From NCBI GenBank assembly GCA_015679605.1, contig JAAAVE010000444.1, positions 1 through 15,901 of the forward strand: a stretch of DNA of 15,901 nt. The letters are read 5' to 3'. The notes below the pieces were generated by a model that did not search any database, was not told the origin of the DNA, and was given only the letters and a program-made list of their open reading frames with translations. Position 1 is the stretch's first letter; each line of letters opens with the position of its first letter. The DNA is from Podila epigama (lineage: Eukaryota; Mortierellomycota; Mortierellomycetes; Mortierellales; Mortierellaceae). The position numbers and the translations under genes were made by a program. Below are positions 1 through 9,320 of the stretch, piece by piece.

Positions 1-152
1 AAAAAAAAAAAAAAAAAAAAAAAAAGCACAGCCCAACCCTCCACTCTCCGCTCATAAAAAAGCCACCCCCATCTGCCAACACAGACACTTTGTCAGGAGA
101 GAGGGCTAAAAAAAAAGAAAAAAGGGGGTGGGGTGAAGAGGCAATGGATGTG

Positions 153-173
153 ATCCACAAACTCTTTGTGGAT
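153..173. repeat. Perfect 9-bp inverted repeat with 3-bp spacer
   Basis: The arms ATCCACAAA (153-161) and TTTGTGGAT (165-173) are exact reverse complements separated by CTC. This could form a short hairpin or be a dimeric protein-binding site. It sits in the non-coding left part of the window, within the presumed 5' region of a gene off the left edge. No function can be assigned. Confidence 0.6.
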
Positions 174-1783
174 GGTTGAGACATTGGTAAGGTGACAGGT
201 GTGCTGACAATGGCAGTAAGGATGGCTGTAGTAGCAGACCGAACGAATACTTAAATATCTCTACCGAGGATTTCGACTGAAAAAAAGAGATGCAGGAACG
301 ACATAAACTGCGCTTTGAATGCTGTTCCTTGATTTGAACAGAATGCTGGATATGGGTTGCAGTGACAGAGAGACTGAGAGGGAAAAAGAGAGTGATGGAA
401 GAGGGAGAGAGCGCGAGAAAAGAAACTAAAAGAGGGTGGATCTGTTGGTGTACCTTGATATGTGTTGTCCGTTGTGCCTCGGTTGATTTTATTTTTGGGC
501 GAGAATGAAACAGTAGGTGGAGACTGTTGTCACGAAGAAGAGGAGGAGGAGGAAGAGGATGATGAAGAGGAAGAGGTGAAAGTGGAAGATGTGACGAAGA
601 AGAAGACTGGATGTGACAAAGAGACAAAGGAACGTTAAAAAAAGAAAAAAAAAAAAAAGAAACTAAAATAAGGTCCCTTGGGGGTTGAGTTGGTTGTCGT
701 TGCAAGTTCCCCCGTGAGTGAATTGATTTTCTGTGTGGCTTTCCAAGGATGAGATGGATGGGTGCACTGGCCGAGTTGAATGTTAAAACGAGAATGAGCT
801 CACTCACGCGAGCAAGCAAGTTTAAAGCACGGCCACACGACAGACACGACACCCATGTCATACGTTCGTTCGGGGCATGGACTGCAACATAACAAACATG
901 TTCAGTACGCAGGCAATTGACAAAAAAAAGAACGTCACATCGATGATAACTTTAAAAAAGTTTAAAAACCCAATTCAAAAATCAAAATAAAAAATGGTCC
1001 CCATGAAAACAAAAAGGGAAAGAAGAGGTACCAACTTTGGATTTGGGGACTGTTGTCTGTTGGCGAACGGGTCCGACCCTTGTGGGCTTGCCTTTTTAAC
1101 AAAGAAGCAGTTTGAATATTTTTTTTTTTTCAACTATTCGTCCACTTTTCAAATTACTGTCAATGTCTTTTGTCTGGTTGATGCGCTTGCGCTCCTAGGC
1201 AACAGTGACTCTGACAGTGCCGTCTGTGCGACAAGAACCGCTGTCGTCCTCTCCACCCTGAAGGTCCAACCTAAAAATGGACCCAAAGGACTAAACTGGG
1301 CACATATTTCATCCCTATTCAATTACTCTCTCGCTATACTCTATAACTTCAATCGCGATCTTAACCGTCATTCTTTGAACAAAAAATTATCTTGATTTCA
1401 ACTCTTGAAGAAAACAATATCAATGAACAAAAAGAACCTCACCCTACAAAGAACCACGTATTCAATTATGTAGAGGGACTATCATGACAAGCGTTTGTTG
1501 GTCATTGTCAACGACATGAGTCGAGATAAGGGTTTTTTCAGAGTTCTACTTCAGACATCTCACTCATAGTTAGTTACCAGCTATTTGTCAACATCAATAT
1601 TGCAAATAGAGCGAGCCAACTTGGCCATTGTTTGTAAAAAGTTCACAAGGATATCATATCACCTATCCTCGCTCGCTTAACTTGAAAAAAATGCAATAAT
1701 TCCAACGCAAGTTGACATCACATGAACTCGTTATTTCCAATCATAATGCGTTCTTCAAAATATGACAGATTTCCCGCTCAACC

Positions 1784-1920
1784 TTTTTTTTTTTTTTTTT
1801 TTTTTCCCTTTCCCTTCTCCTTTTGTCACCCACCCAAAAACTATTCGAAGCACGCCTTCCTTCTCTTCTTTTCCTTGAACCTCTTTTTTATTTTATTTTT
1901 TTTATTTTTTTTTAACACCT
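1784..1920 (+). promoter_or_regulatory. Poly-T and pyrimidine-rich tract upstream of H2A.Z
   Basis: A run of 22 T (1784-1805) is followed by C/T-rich sequence and further T runs up to about 1915, ending 25-30 nt before the H2A.Z ATG. T-rich and CT-rich tracts of this sort are common in fungal promoters and 5' UTRs. A CCAAT pentamer occurs at 1737-1741. No clear TATA box is seen. The regulatory role is inferred from position only. Confidence 0.35.
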
Positions 1921-1943
1921 TTTCATCACATTCCACTCACACC

Positions 1944-3417
1944 ATGGTAAGAAGGTGTCACGTGGATATATCGCCATCATCTCTACCCTTCAATGCCTCT
2001 TATCGCACGCAATCTACTTTTTTTTTGACATCGACATCGACATCGATAAACACGGCGACAAACAACCATCCTGTCAGTTCAATCCACGGGTGCGACAGGA
2101 AGAATGAGAAAAAAATAGAACCTTCTGCTTTATAAAGAACGAACGGATAAAGCGCAAAGGATACTTTTTTTCGATACTCGTTGAACTCACTGTATTCAAC
2201 AGTGGTTGAAGAAAAGTTGCTCATAAAAGATTTTTTTTTTTGAGCGATACTCAACCAAGGGACTTTGCAGTTCAAAAAAAAAAAAAGTCTCGGCGTAGGA
2301 AGTGGAGGAAGACCGCTCGGTCACGGGTAGACTTTTTGTTCGTCAGAGTTAGACACGACTTTGTTTGGGATGAATGAACGGTTCAGCAAGTAATGAAGAC
2401 AGCGGGATATACAGGAACAGTTTCTTGGGAAGGATGCGAGATGTCAAAAGTGCTCTTGTTGTAGCCACGTTTTTTTTTCTCTATTTTCTCTTCTTTCTTC
2501 TTTCTTATTATGGGGAAGGAACAGAGAGATCTCTCATTCTCTTGTCCTCTGGTTCATGATGGTCTTCCACAACACAATGACACGACATCGAGCATTGTCA
2601 AAAGTCGCGGACCCTTTCCCTCAAGACGCGTCTTTTCAAATCACTTTCTGCAAACTCCCCTCATTTGACTTACTAACTGTTTTGCTTCCCTTTCACCCCT
2701 AAATTTTTGGACAATACCTCTAGGCCGATGCACATCTTGGAACCGAAGCAACTGCTGCTGCCACTACCCAAAAGGTTGTAGAAAAGCGTCGTGAAAAAAT
2801 CCCTTCATTGTCGCGCTCTGCTCGCGCTGGTCTCCAGGTAAAAGGCCATGTCTTTTCCTTTTTGTACTCTAGTTGCTATCAGAAAAAAAAAAGACGAAAA
2901 GGGTCCCTCGCCACTTTGGAATCGTCAAGCGAAGCTCAAACACTATCTCACATGCATGTTCCATTTCAAAATATCAGTTTCCTGTCGGTCGTATCCATCG
3001 TTACTTGAAGGATCGTACTCAGAACCACGTCCGTGTCGGCGCCAAGGCTGCTGTTTACTCTGCCGCTATCCTGGAATACTTGACTGCCGAAGTACTCGAG
3101 TTGGCAGGCAATGCTACCAAGGATCTCAAGGTTAAGCGTATCACACCCCGTCATTTGCAATTGGCCATTCGTGGTGACGAGGAACTCGACTCGCTGATCC
3201 GGGCTACCATCGCAGGAGGAGGTGTCTTGCCAGTAAGTGGAGGGGGTTCACAAATCATCTGACTTTTATTTTTTACTGGTAGCATGTCATATCATGTTTC
3301 TGTTGACCATGAAAATTAGAATTGACCATTTTTGTTTATTCTACTATTCATTCATAGCATATTCACAAGGCTCTTTTGACCAAAGCACAGAAGGGACAAA
3401 AGAAGATTGGACCTTAA
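1944..3417 (+). CDS. HTZ1: Histone variant H2A.Z, four exons, 143 aa
   Basis: The product is the H2A variant that replaces H2A in nucleosomes flanking promoters; in fungi it is deposited by the SWR1 complex. Exons by hand splicing: 1944-1946 (ATG only), 2724-2837, 2978-3232 and 3358-3417, all junctions phase 0, introns 777, 140 and 125 nt. The histone fold starts at [10 protein letters not shown] (residues 40-49) and runs through [24 protein letters not shown] and [20 protein letters not shown]. The segment [20 protein letters not shown] plus HIHKALL marks H2A.Z rather than canonical H2A, and the acidic-patch glutamates are present. The C-terminal tail is short ([13 protein letters not shown]). 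The start context is CACCATGG followed directly by a consensus donor. The 39-residue N-terminal tail is odd: it starts MADAHLGTE and lacks the Gly-Lys repeats typical of H2A.Z, having only three lysines. The fold is certain; the first exon is less so. Confidence 0.95.
1947..2723 (+). other. Long first intron of H2A.Z (777 nt)
   Basis: The intron starts GTAAGAAG directly after the ATG and ends CCTCTAG before the GCC codon of exon 2. At 777 nt it is four to seven times longer than the other introns in the window. It contains several T and A homopolymers and a short ACATCG tandem (about 2030-2048). Long first introns close to the start codon often carry regulatory sequence, and an unrecognised small exon or non-coding RNA inside it cannot be excluded. 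I found no clear C/D or H/ACA snoRNA pattern by eye. Confidence 0.65.
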
Positions 3418-4116
3418 ACCAGAGTGATACTTTTGGGATTTTTAAAGACATTATTGATTATGACAAGACAAAAATTGTTTTCTCGGACATGGTTGTTCTT
3501 TTTTTATTTCATTCCTCTGCTTTCTATTTTTTTTTTTTCTTTTCATTTTGGACACTATCATCGGACGGCACTCGTCCTCTACTACCAAACAATCACTTTA
3601 CAGAGTCACTTCACAGCAACCGCAACAACAAAGAAATGCGAAGAAAACACAAAAAATACAAAACGATTGCAAGTACATATATTGATACAAAAAGAGAACC
3701 TTGGTGGGTATATGAATATGGCGCAGTCGAAGGGTAGGTTTCGACAATGAACAAGCCCGAGATCTATATTTCTATGATACAAGTTTGCAATAAGAGGACA
3801 TTTACACCCGTCATCCGTATGTTGCTGGATTGGAATGGCGCTGCCTGGAACTCTTTTGAGCAAAAACTTTAGACAACATGCCTCATGTGCCCTTTGAAGA
3901 ATATCAACATCGTCAAGGCTTGACTATGCTTTTGCCAAGAGGATACGGGCAGCAGCGAAAAATTACGAGAAATGAAAACAGGAAAGGAAAAAGATACAGC
4001 ATGAGGAATATTAAACCGCCTTGGCAAGGCAGAAAAATCTCTATATACAGTGTGGATACGTTGGGCTTCATTCTTTTTTGAAGCAAACATGGAACGAGGC
4101 ACAAAACAGGACGAGA
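3418..4116. other. Convergent 3' intergenic region
   Basis: This 699-nt stretch separates the stop codons of H2A.Z (+) and the CUE-Smr gene (minus), so it holds both 3' UTRs and polyadenylation regions. No canonical AATAAA was noted near the H2A.Z stop. It contains T-rich runs (3497-3545) and an A-rich stretch (3620-3695). A 41-codon ATG-initiated frame lies at 3747-3872 (+), treated as unproven. Other open frames here lack protein-like character. Confidence 0.6.
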
Positions 4117-6857
4117 TCAGGATCGAGTAGATAACCTTGACACTCCCTTGACCAGAATCACACCGTTCTCTGCCTCGACTCGCCAACCATCCTTCTGGAG
4201 CAGGTTCAAAATAGTCGGGTAAAGACGTGCGATGCGATCCTTGGAGTGGGATCCAACACCACAGATAATCTTGAGCGGTTTCGCTGCAATTCGGTGCGCC
4301 TGCATGGTTGCTCGTGAGAACCATTGTGTCACCGCCTCCTTTACCACCGTCTGCGCCTCAGCGATCGTGAGGCCGTGCAAATCGACCAAGTTAGGGTCAT
4401 TGTTCTCCAACCTATTGAGTTATTTGAGAAGAAAGTTTTTTAATGAGAAATCAAGCAATCGAGTGGAATGGACGAAAAAACAAAACAAAAAATGTAACAG
4501 TGACCCCAGAGAAAGATGCACAAGAGACTTACCGATGTTGTTGCACGACCGCTCGAGCGGCACGCATATGCCACTGCTTTCCTTGGGCATCCAGTTTTTT
4601 GCCTTCATCAGCATAGTAGGCTGCAATACCTCCCATGCCAACGCCCTTATTCTTGGCTTCCTTATACGCCCTTGCTGCCTTGCGGAACAATTCATTTCGC
4701 TGGTCCAATGTCTCATGCGCCTGTTGTCGACACCACATCGGGTCATCCTCATCATTATACAACTCTGAGTTCGATGTGTCCAAGATCGTATTTGGAAACA
4801 TGCGTTGTCCACCTGGAAAAGGGCTGTGGGTCGAGGGCAACGACTTCAATCGGTTGCTACTATTGCTTCCTGATCTCGTTGAATCAGAGAATCGAACGTC
4901 GGCTTGCAGCGGAATCACAGTGGCATATTTTTTCGGCATGGTCGAGTGCATCTCTGCCTGCGCAAAGTCAGCCGCCAAGACAGCATTCATGGCGTCGTTA
5001 AAATTGTTGCCATTGTAGATCAACACCTTTTTCAGACCAACAGCGGTATGGTTCGGGAACATCTCCATTAATTGTGCCAATCGAACATCAAACTCGCTCT
5101 GCCGATATCGCCCTTCATCCGATGACATGTAGTTTTCTCGCCTTAATCGCTCTTCCACACTCTCCACGGTCCTGAACAGATTCGTGCCGTTGGCGTGGTA
5201 TTCGGATACAATCACTTTTCTAGGGACAGCTGGGAAGATGTTGAGCAAGATTCCAATCTGGTGTTCAAACGTCGCCCATTCGTTGCTCTCCGGGATCAAA
5301 AACTCATCCTGACCCTCCATGGCCAGCATGAGTGGGTCATTGTGGACATTGCCAAAGATGTTGGTTGTTGGGTTATGCACCGGTGTTCCCCAGACTGTCA
5401 TATTCTTGGCAGCTTTCTTGGGTTTTGGTGATCCTTGGAAAAATGAATCGTCCAGCGAGCTACCCGATGTTGAAGTCGTTTGGGTGACCTGAGAACCCAA
5501 AGAGTACCGTGATCCTGAACCAGAGGATGACACTTCGACTTGCTCATTCTCCAAAAACATTTGACTCAGAATCATCTCCACGGCTGCCTCCAAATCTCTG
5601 TTACTGTCCTTCAAGACTTGAGCCAAATACTCGTCTGAATAATTCCGATCTGGGAAGCAACTCTTTAGGAACGAGAGCTCTTCTGCTCCTTGTGCATTGG
5701 TGCCTTGGCGACTACTACCTTCCCCACTGTTGTATTGTCCGTAGGATGACTCGAATGATTGGATATCTTGCTCATCGTCATGTATTTGAATTTGCTCCTC
5801 CGCTGTAACTTGTGGGTCGCTCTTTTCGTCTGATAGAGTCATTTCAGGTAGCCCGTTTTCGACTTGACTTGTCAAAGAAAATTGTCCTGCTGCATCCTTC
5901 TTCCATGGCCGACGCTGATGTGGTGCTTTTACAGAGTTGATCGTCGCATTCGCGTTTTCAGAGTCATTCCTTTGTTTTCTTGTTCCTGTTGGTTTTTTCT
6001 TTTTCTTTTTTGGTCCTTTGTTCTTTGAAGGCTGATCAGTCAACTGATGTGATTCTTGTGTCGTAGGTTCCTTATGATCATGTTCCTTCTGTTCTTCTTC
6101 TTCTTCTTGACCATGAAAAGACTTGATCGACTCTTCGTCCTGTTCGGTATCATCCCACTGCTGATCTTCAGGCTCTGGTGGCGGTGGAGGCATGTGCTTT
6201 TTCATGTAGTTTGGATTACGGACGGCTCTGAAGGCTTGTTTCGCAGGTGTAGCAGTAGTAGTGGTCATGGAGGAAGATGATGGAGAACGAGCAGCATCAA
6301 TTGCTTTGGGAGTTGTTGTTGTTGTTGTTGTTGGGTATGCGCCAATCATTTTTCGATCGGCAGTTGCTCCAGCATTAGAATTGGCCACTTCAGTGCTCCA
6401 GATCAAGATATTTTTCTGTTGTTGCATATCGGATGCTTTGGAGGATGATGAAAGAGATGTCTTTGAGGAAGGTTTTGTAGGCTTTGTAGTTGTTGCGAAT
6501 GTCCTTGTTGCTGTTGTTGTTGTTGTTGATCTTTTTTGTGCTTGTGTGCTTGATGCTGCAGGGGTATCATTTGACTGGGTTGTAGTAGGCACGGTTTCGG
6601 CGGCAAGGGAGGAAAGAATAGGGATCGTGGCTTTAAAGTCCCCAATGTCGTTGAAAATGGAAGCGACCAGCGCAGAATCTAGACGAGGGCAGAACATGGC
6701 CTGGCAATGAGGGGTGGGGGAGATTGTCAAGCATTGTCAACATCCAAAGAGAGAGGTGATTGAAAGAAAGGACGATAGATGGAATCAACAACGTTCGTTT
6801 GTAAAATTAACGGCTAGAGTTGAAATACATTACTTGTAATTTTTCTAGCGGGTCCAT
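4117..6857 (-). CDS. Multi-CUE, DUF1771 and Smr-domain protein (Cue2/N4BP2-like), 828 aa
   Basis: Likely a ubiquitin-binding Smr endonuclease. The best-studied fungal relative, yeast Cue2, cleaves mRNA at collided ribosomes in no-go decay. Exons on the minus strand: 6857-6834 (8 codons, MDPLEKLQ), 6700-4533 and 4411-4117; introns 133 nt (GTAATG..CAG) and 121 nt (GTAAGT..TAG). Starting at 6857 extends the N-terminus into a CUE-like helical unit (residues 1-43) better than the in-frame ATG at 6730. Three further CUE-like modules are visible at about 349-392 (FLKSCFPDRNY), 486-530 (LLNIFPAVP) and 545-588 (LMEMFPNHT). They carry the hydrophobic-FP signature. DUF1771 spans about 661-725, from WCRQQAHE through YKEAKNKG. 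The Smr domain (about 738-820) has the DLH motif at 741-743 with GL following, then GVGSHSKDRIARL, corresponding to the family G-x-G-x-H-S segment. Residues 46-345 are low-complexity Thr/Ser/Glu/Lys-rich with a Lys run that could be a nuclear signal. Domain assignment is firm; substrate is inferred from family. Confidence 0.93.
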
Positions 6858-7406
6858 TGTGATGAGTTCGGAAAAGTTGTTGTCAAAAAAGTAAGATGAG
6901 AAATAATCAGAAATATGTCTGCCGAAAAGATGTAGGATGAAATGCAAAAAGTAATAAAAAAAAGAAAGCGAAAGAAAGGTGAAGCTGATGGACGCGATTA
7001 AAAAGGCATGGAAAGAAGTAGAAAGAATTGCAAGTGTGGTATCCAGTAATGTGAGGGATGTGATGTGTGATGATGTGTGGGATGTGGATAGGGATAAGCA
7101 TAAATAGGGTTGTGGAAATTGGGCGAGTGTCTTTTTGAGTGTGGCTTTGCGCGATCACCTTTTTCAATTCCCAAAATTTCAATTGATGTCTGCGGCAACC
7201 ACACGACAAGTCTTCTGCGGCACCCTATGTTGTCATGCTTACTCACACCTCACCTATCTCGGCTTCCATTACACATCATTGTTTGGTTGTCTACCGCAGG
7301 TATGCCTTTCTTGTCAGCAACCTGAACTGGGGCAGGCCGCGTCACAACGAGTCAGCGTAAACATACTCTTATTTCTTCGTGGTATCAATCAAATCTATCT
7401 ATCCAC
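6858..7406. other. Intergenic region upstream of the CUE-Smr gene
   Basis: Both flanking genes are on the minus strand, so this 549-nt stretch holds the 3' UTR of the CARP gene and the promoter of the CUE-Smr gene. A TATTTATG element (minus strand, 7106-7099) could be a TATA-like site about 245 bp before the start codon. A GATGTG-rich repeat (7056-7087) and an A/G-rich stretch (6956-6985) are the only other structure seen. No gene is supported. Confidence 0.55.
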
Positions 7407-8493
7407 CTATTCATCGGCTGGAATGCGCAGTGCTTCCTCCTTCTTCTTCACTTGGTCCTTGTAGCTAGCTGCCTCGGAGCGCGTGGCAGGGTATCCATTC
7501 TCGAGACGAACCATAGCTAAATTGTAAAAGACAGGCGTCAACACAATGTTATCCAGTCAGTAAGTCAGTCAGTCAGTCAAAATGAAACTGTCAACCTACG
7601 CCGTACCACACTAAATTCGCAACGCTTACCTTCTGTCTTTGGGAGTTCATCCACAAAAGTCGTCTTGAACTGGTCCACATCTTGCTGTAGGTTGGGGAAC
7701 CGGGTCTGAAGCTGAGCATAGCTCAGAGTATGGGTCGTCTCACCAAAATGAAGATCAATATCGTATACTCCAGTCCATACCATGGAACCAAAGTGCTCGG
7801 TGTCAGGCATGCGGATGGAAATAGTCTTGATGCTGTCCAACTGGAACAGCGAGACTGAGCGCTCAAACTAGGAGGAGATGGAAAAGAACATTGCTCAGCT
7901 CATCGCATTACCGTTTCTAAAGTGCATTCTCGAGGTTTTTTACAAAAAGGAAGCAAGGAAACGCAAAGCCAATAGAACGTACTTCAAGAGCAACGATGTC
8001 ACTCTTCCAAACGTCAACGACGCCGGTGATGATCTTGCCCTCAATCTTGATAACCACGTTCTTGCAGTTTTCTGTAAAATAAAAATAATTTATGCAACGG
8101 AATTAGAACAACGACGAGGGGAATAGAGTAGTTCTAAAAATGAGGCTGGAAGGAGGAGGTCTTTTAGTGTTACCAATTGAGAGTTTGAGTGGCTGGCCCT
8201 GGACGGTGAACTCGCAGTTCTCGCAGTTCAGGAAGTAAAGCGCCTTGCGGTCCTGCACGGTCACTTCCTGCTGGGCCTTGTCCTTTTCATCCCTCTAATC
8301 ATATCACAATAATGACCACAGCACAAAGGTGTAGATTTTAGTATGCATGCCAAAAGGCACGAGACATTGCGAGATAGCCAACAGGATGGATGCAAGGCGC
8401 GCCTACAATCAGATTGGTTGCGTTCTCTTTTGCATTCCGTGTGCCAGCAAGAGTGCTGTTCACGGCCTTGATCTGGTCTTTGATGGAAATCAT
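7407..8493 (-). CDS. C-CAP/cofactor C-like (CARP) domain protein, five exons, 214 aa
   Basis: The product resembles the right-handed beta-helix (CARP) fold shared by adenylyl cyclase-associated protein, tubulin cofactor C and RP2. Exons on the minus strand: 8493-8407, 8294-8174, 8071-7983, 7867-7630 and 7516-7407; introns of 112, 102, 115 and 113 nt, all GT-AG. The first donor is the weak GTAGGC. A short helical N-terminus (1-46) precedes the repeat region. There, ALYFLNCENCEFTVQG (47-62) and SIENCKNVVIKIEGKI (68-83) show the Asn-Cys turn and alternating hydrophobic pattern of CARP motifs, continuing through FERSVSLFQL and SIKTISIRMP. A charged C-terminus (about 180-214) ends RIPADE and includes EAASYKDQVKKKEEA, probably helical. 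It lacks the N-terminal domain of CAP and the spectrin-like domain of cofactor C, so it is a stand-alone CARP protein. A link to actin or tubulin is family inference only. The start is the first ATG of an A-rich leader. Confidence 0.85.
7554..7579. repeat. CAGT tandem microsatellite in an intron
   Basis: Repeated CAGT units, interrupted once by TAAG, lie inside the fourth intron (7629-7517) of the CARP gene. It is a simple-sequence repeat with no coding effect. Confidence 0.7.
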
Positions 8494-9320
8494 TATTCTT
8501 TTTCGTGGCAAAAGATAGGGAACGAGATTTTGTCTGTAAAGTGAAAGGGTAGTAAGTTGTTTGCTTTTTTTTTTAGAGGATGTTTTGTTTTTGTTTTTGT
8601 TTTGTTATCTGTTGCTTTGCTTAGAAATGTGTCAATGAGAAGTGATGAAAGAGATGAGAATCTTTGAAATGAGTGTGGAGCATTCGTTATTTAAGCCCTT
8701 TCTGAACTCTAATTTCACGTCACCGCCATCATTTGGCGTCACAGCCCATTGCCCTTTATTTTGTCTTTTTTTGTCTTTTCGATATTCTTCGCCAAGAAAA
8801 GTGTATGGGATGTATTGACTACAGTAGCACGCGACTTGGAGGCGTGGCTCTTGTTCATGCATGGCCAGGGGCATCTCACTCTTGTCCTATGACAGCACAA
8901 CGCAAACTAGATACTACAACAATGCAACACAGTCGATACAAAGGGGGGTGTCTACAGCATGATCTTTTTTGTCGCTCTTTAGGCCTGAAGGGTCTCCAAA
9001 AGGATACGTAGCGTCCTCCTTTTGCGAGTGTATGAAAGAAAGTTGACGCCAAGGTTCCTTGATGCAAGCACGTTCCTTTCTCTTCTCAAAGGTATGCTTG
9101 TCCGTTCGTCTACAGCTAGGATAGGTTGAATGAAACGCGTTCAAATGCTCACAACAGGGCAATGGCTGGTCGCTCATGTCTCGTGACTGCGTTGAGATCG
9201 CAAGGAGGTTCGCATCTTTTTTTTTTTTTTTTTTTGGGTTAGAATGCATTGCAATGCCATTTACCATTGACATTCCTTCCATCATCACATTCATTCAACA
9301 ACAAAAAAGAAGACATCATC
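8494..9320. promoter_or_regulatory. Divergent promoter region between CARP and DUF7719-like genes
   Basis: This 827-nt stretch separates two start codons pointing away from each other and must hold both promoters. On the minus side a TTAAATAA element (8694-8687) lies about 195 bp before the CARP ATG and is followed by a CAAAAACAAAAAC-type leader (8580-8605) typical of a fungal 5' UTR. On the plus side a run of 19 T (9217-9235) lies about 85 bp before the start at 9321. No gene is supported within it. Confidence 0.5.

Larger units (their letters stand above)
1..1943. other. Intergenic region left of H2A.Z; no supported gene
   Basis: No convincing coding region is visible here. The window opens with a run of 25 A. 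From about 360 to 660 the + strand is strongly purine-rich (GA, GAAGAG), so the minus strand is pyrimidine-rich. In this window pyrimidine-rich tracts lie on the sense strand just upstream of start codons (for example before 1944, 10691 and 12831), so the tract may belong to the 5' region of a minus-strand gene beyond the left edge; that is inference. A 22-T run (1784-1805) and further T/C-rich sequence to about 1920 lie immediately upstream of the H2A.Z start and probably form its promoter and 5' UTR. Long open frames at 106-861 (minus) and 994-1395 (+) are low-complexity or lack protein-like features. Confidence 0.6.

Noticed and set aside
320-345. T-loop-like TTCAAATC on the minus strand, considered as a tRNA
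   Set aside because: No complementary T-arm stem and no acceptor or anticodon arm could be found around it.
106-861. 251-codon open frame on the minus strand
   Set aside because: Composition is Ser/Leu/Pro/His-rich from a pyrimidine tract with Phe runs, with no domain-like pattern; it reads as a by-product of promoter or leader sequence.
994-1395. 133-codon open frame on the + strand
   Set aside because: It includes a T-run-encoded Phe stretch, has no recognisable motif and no splice-consistent extension; probably chance.
1609-1674. GAGCGAG / CTCGCTC inverted repeat upstream of H2A.Z
   Set aside because: Only 7 bp per arm with a loop of more than 50 nt in non-coding DNA; expected by chance.
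6403-6645. Poly-Gln-containing frame on the minus strand
   Set aside because: It is a shifted reading of the Thr-rich low-complexity part of the CUE-Smr exon (ACA/CAA repeats); the gene's own frame explains the repeat.
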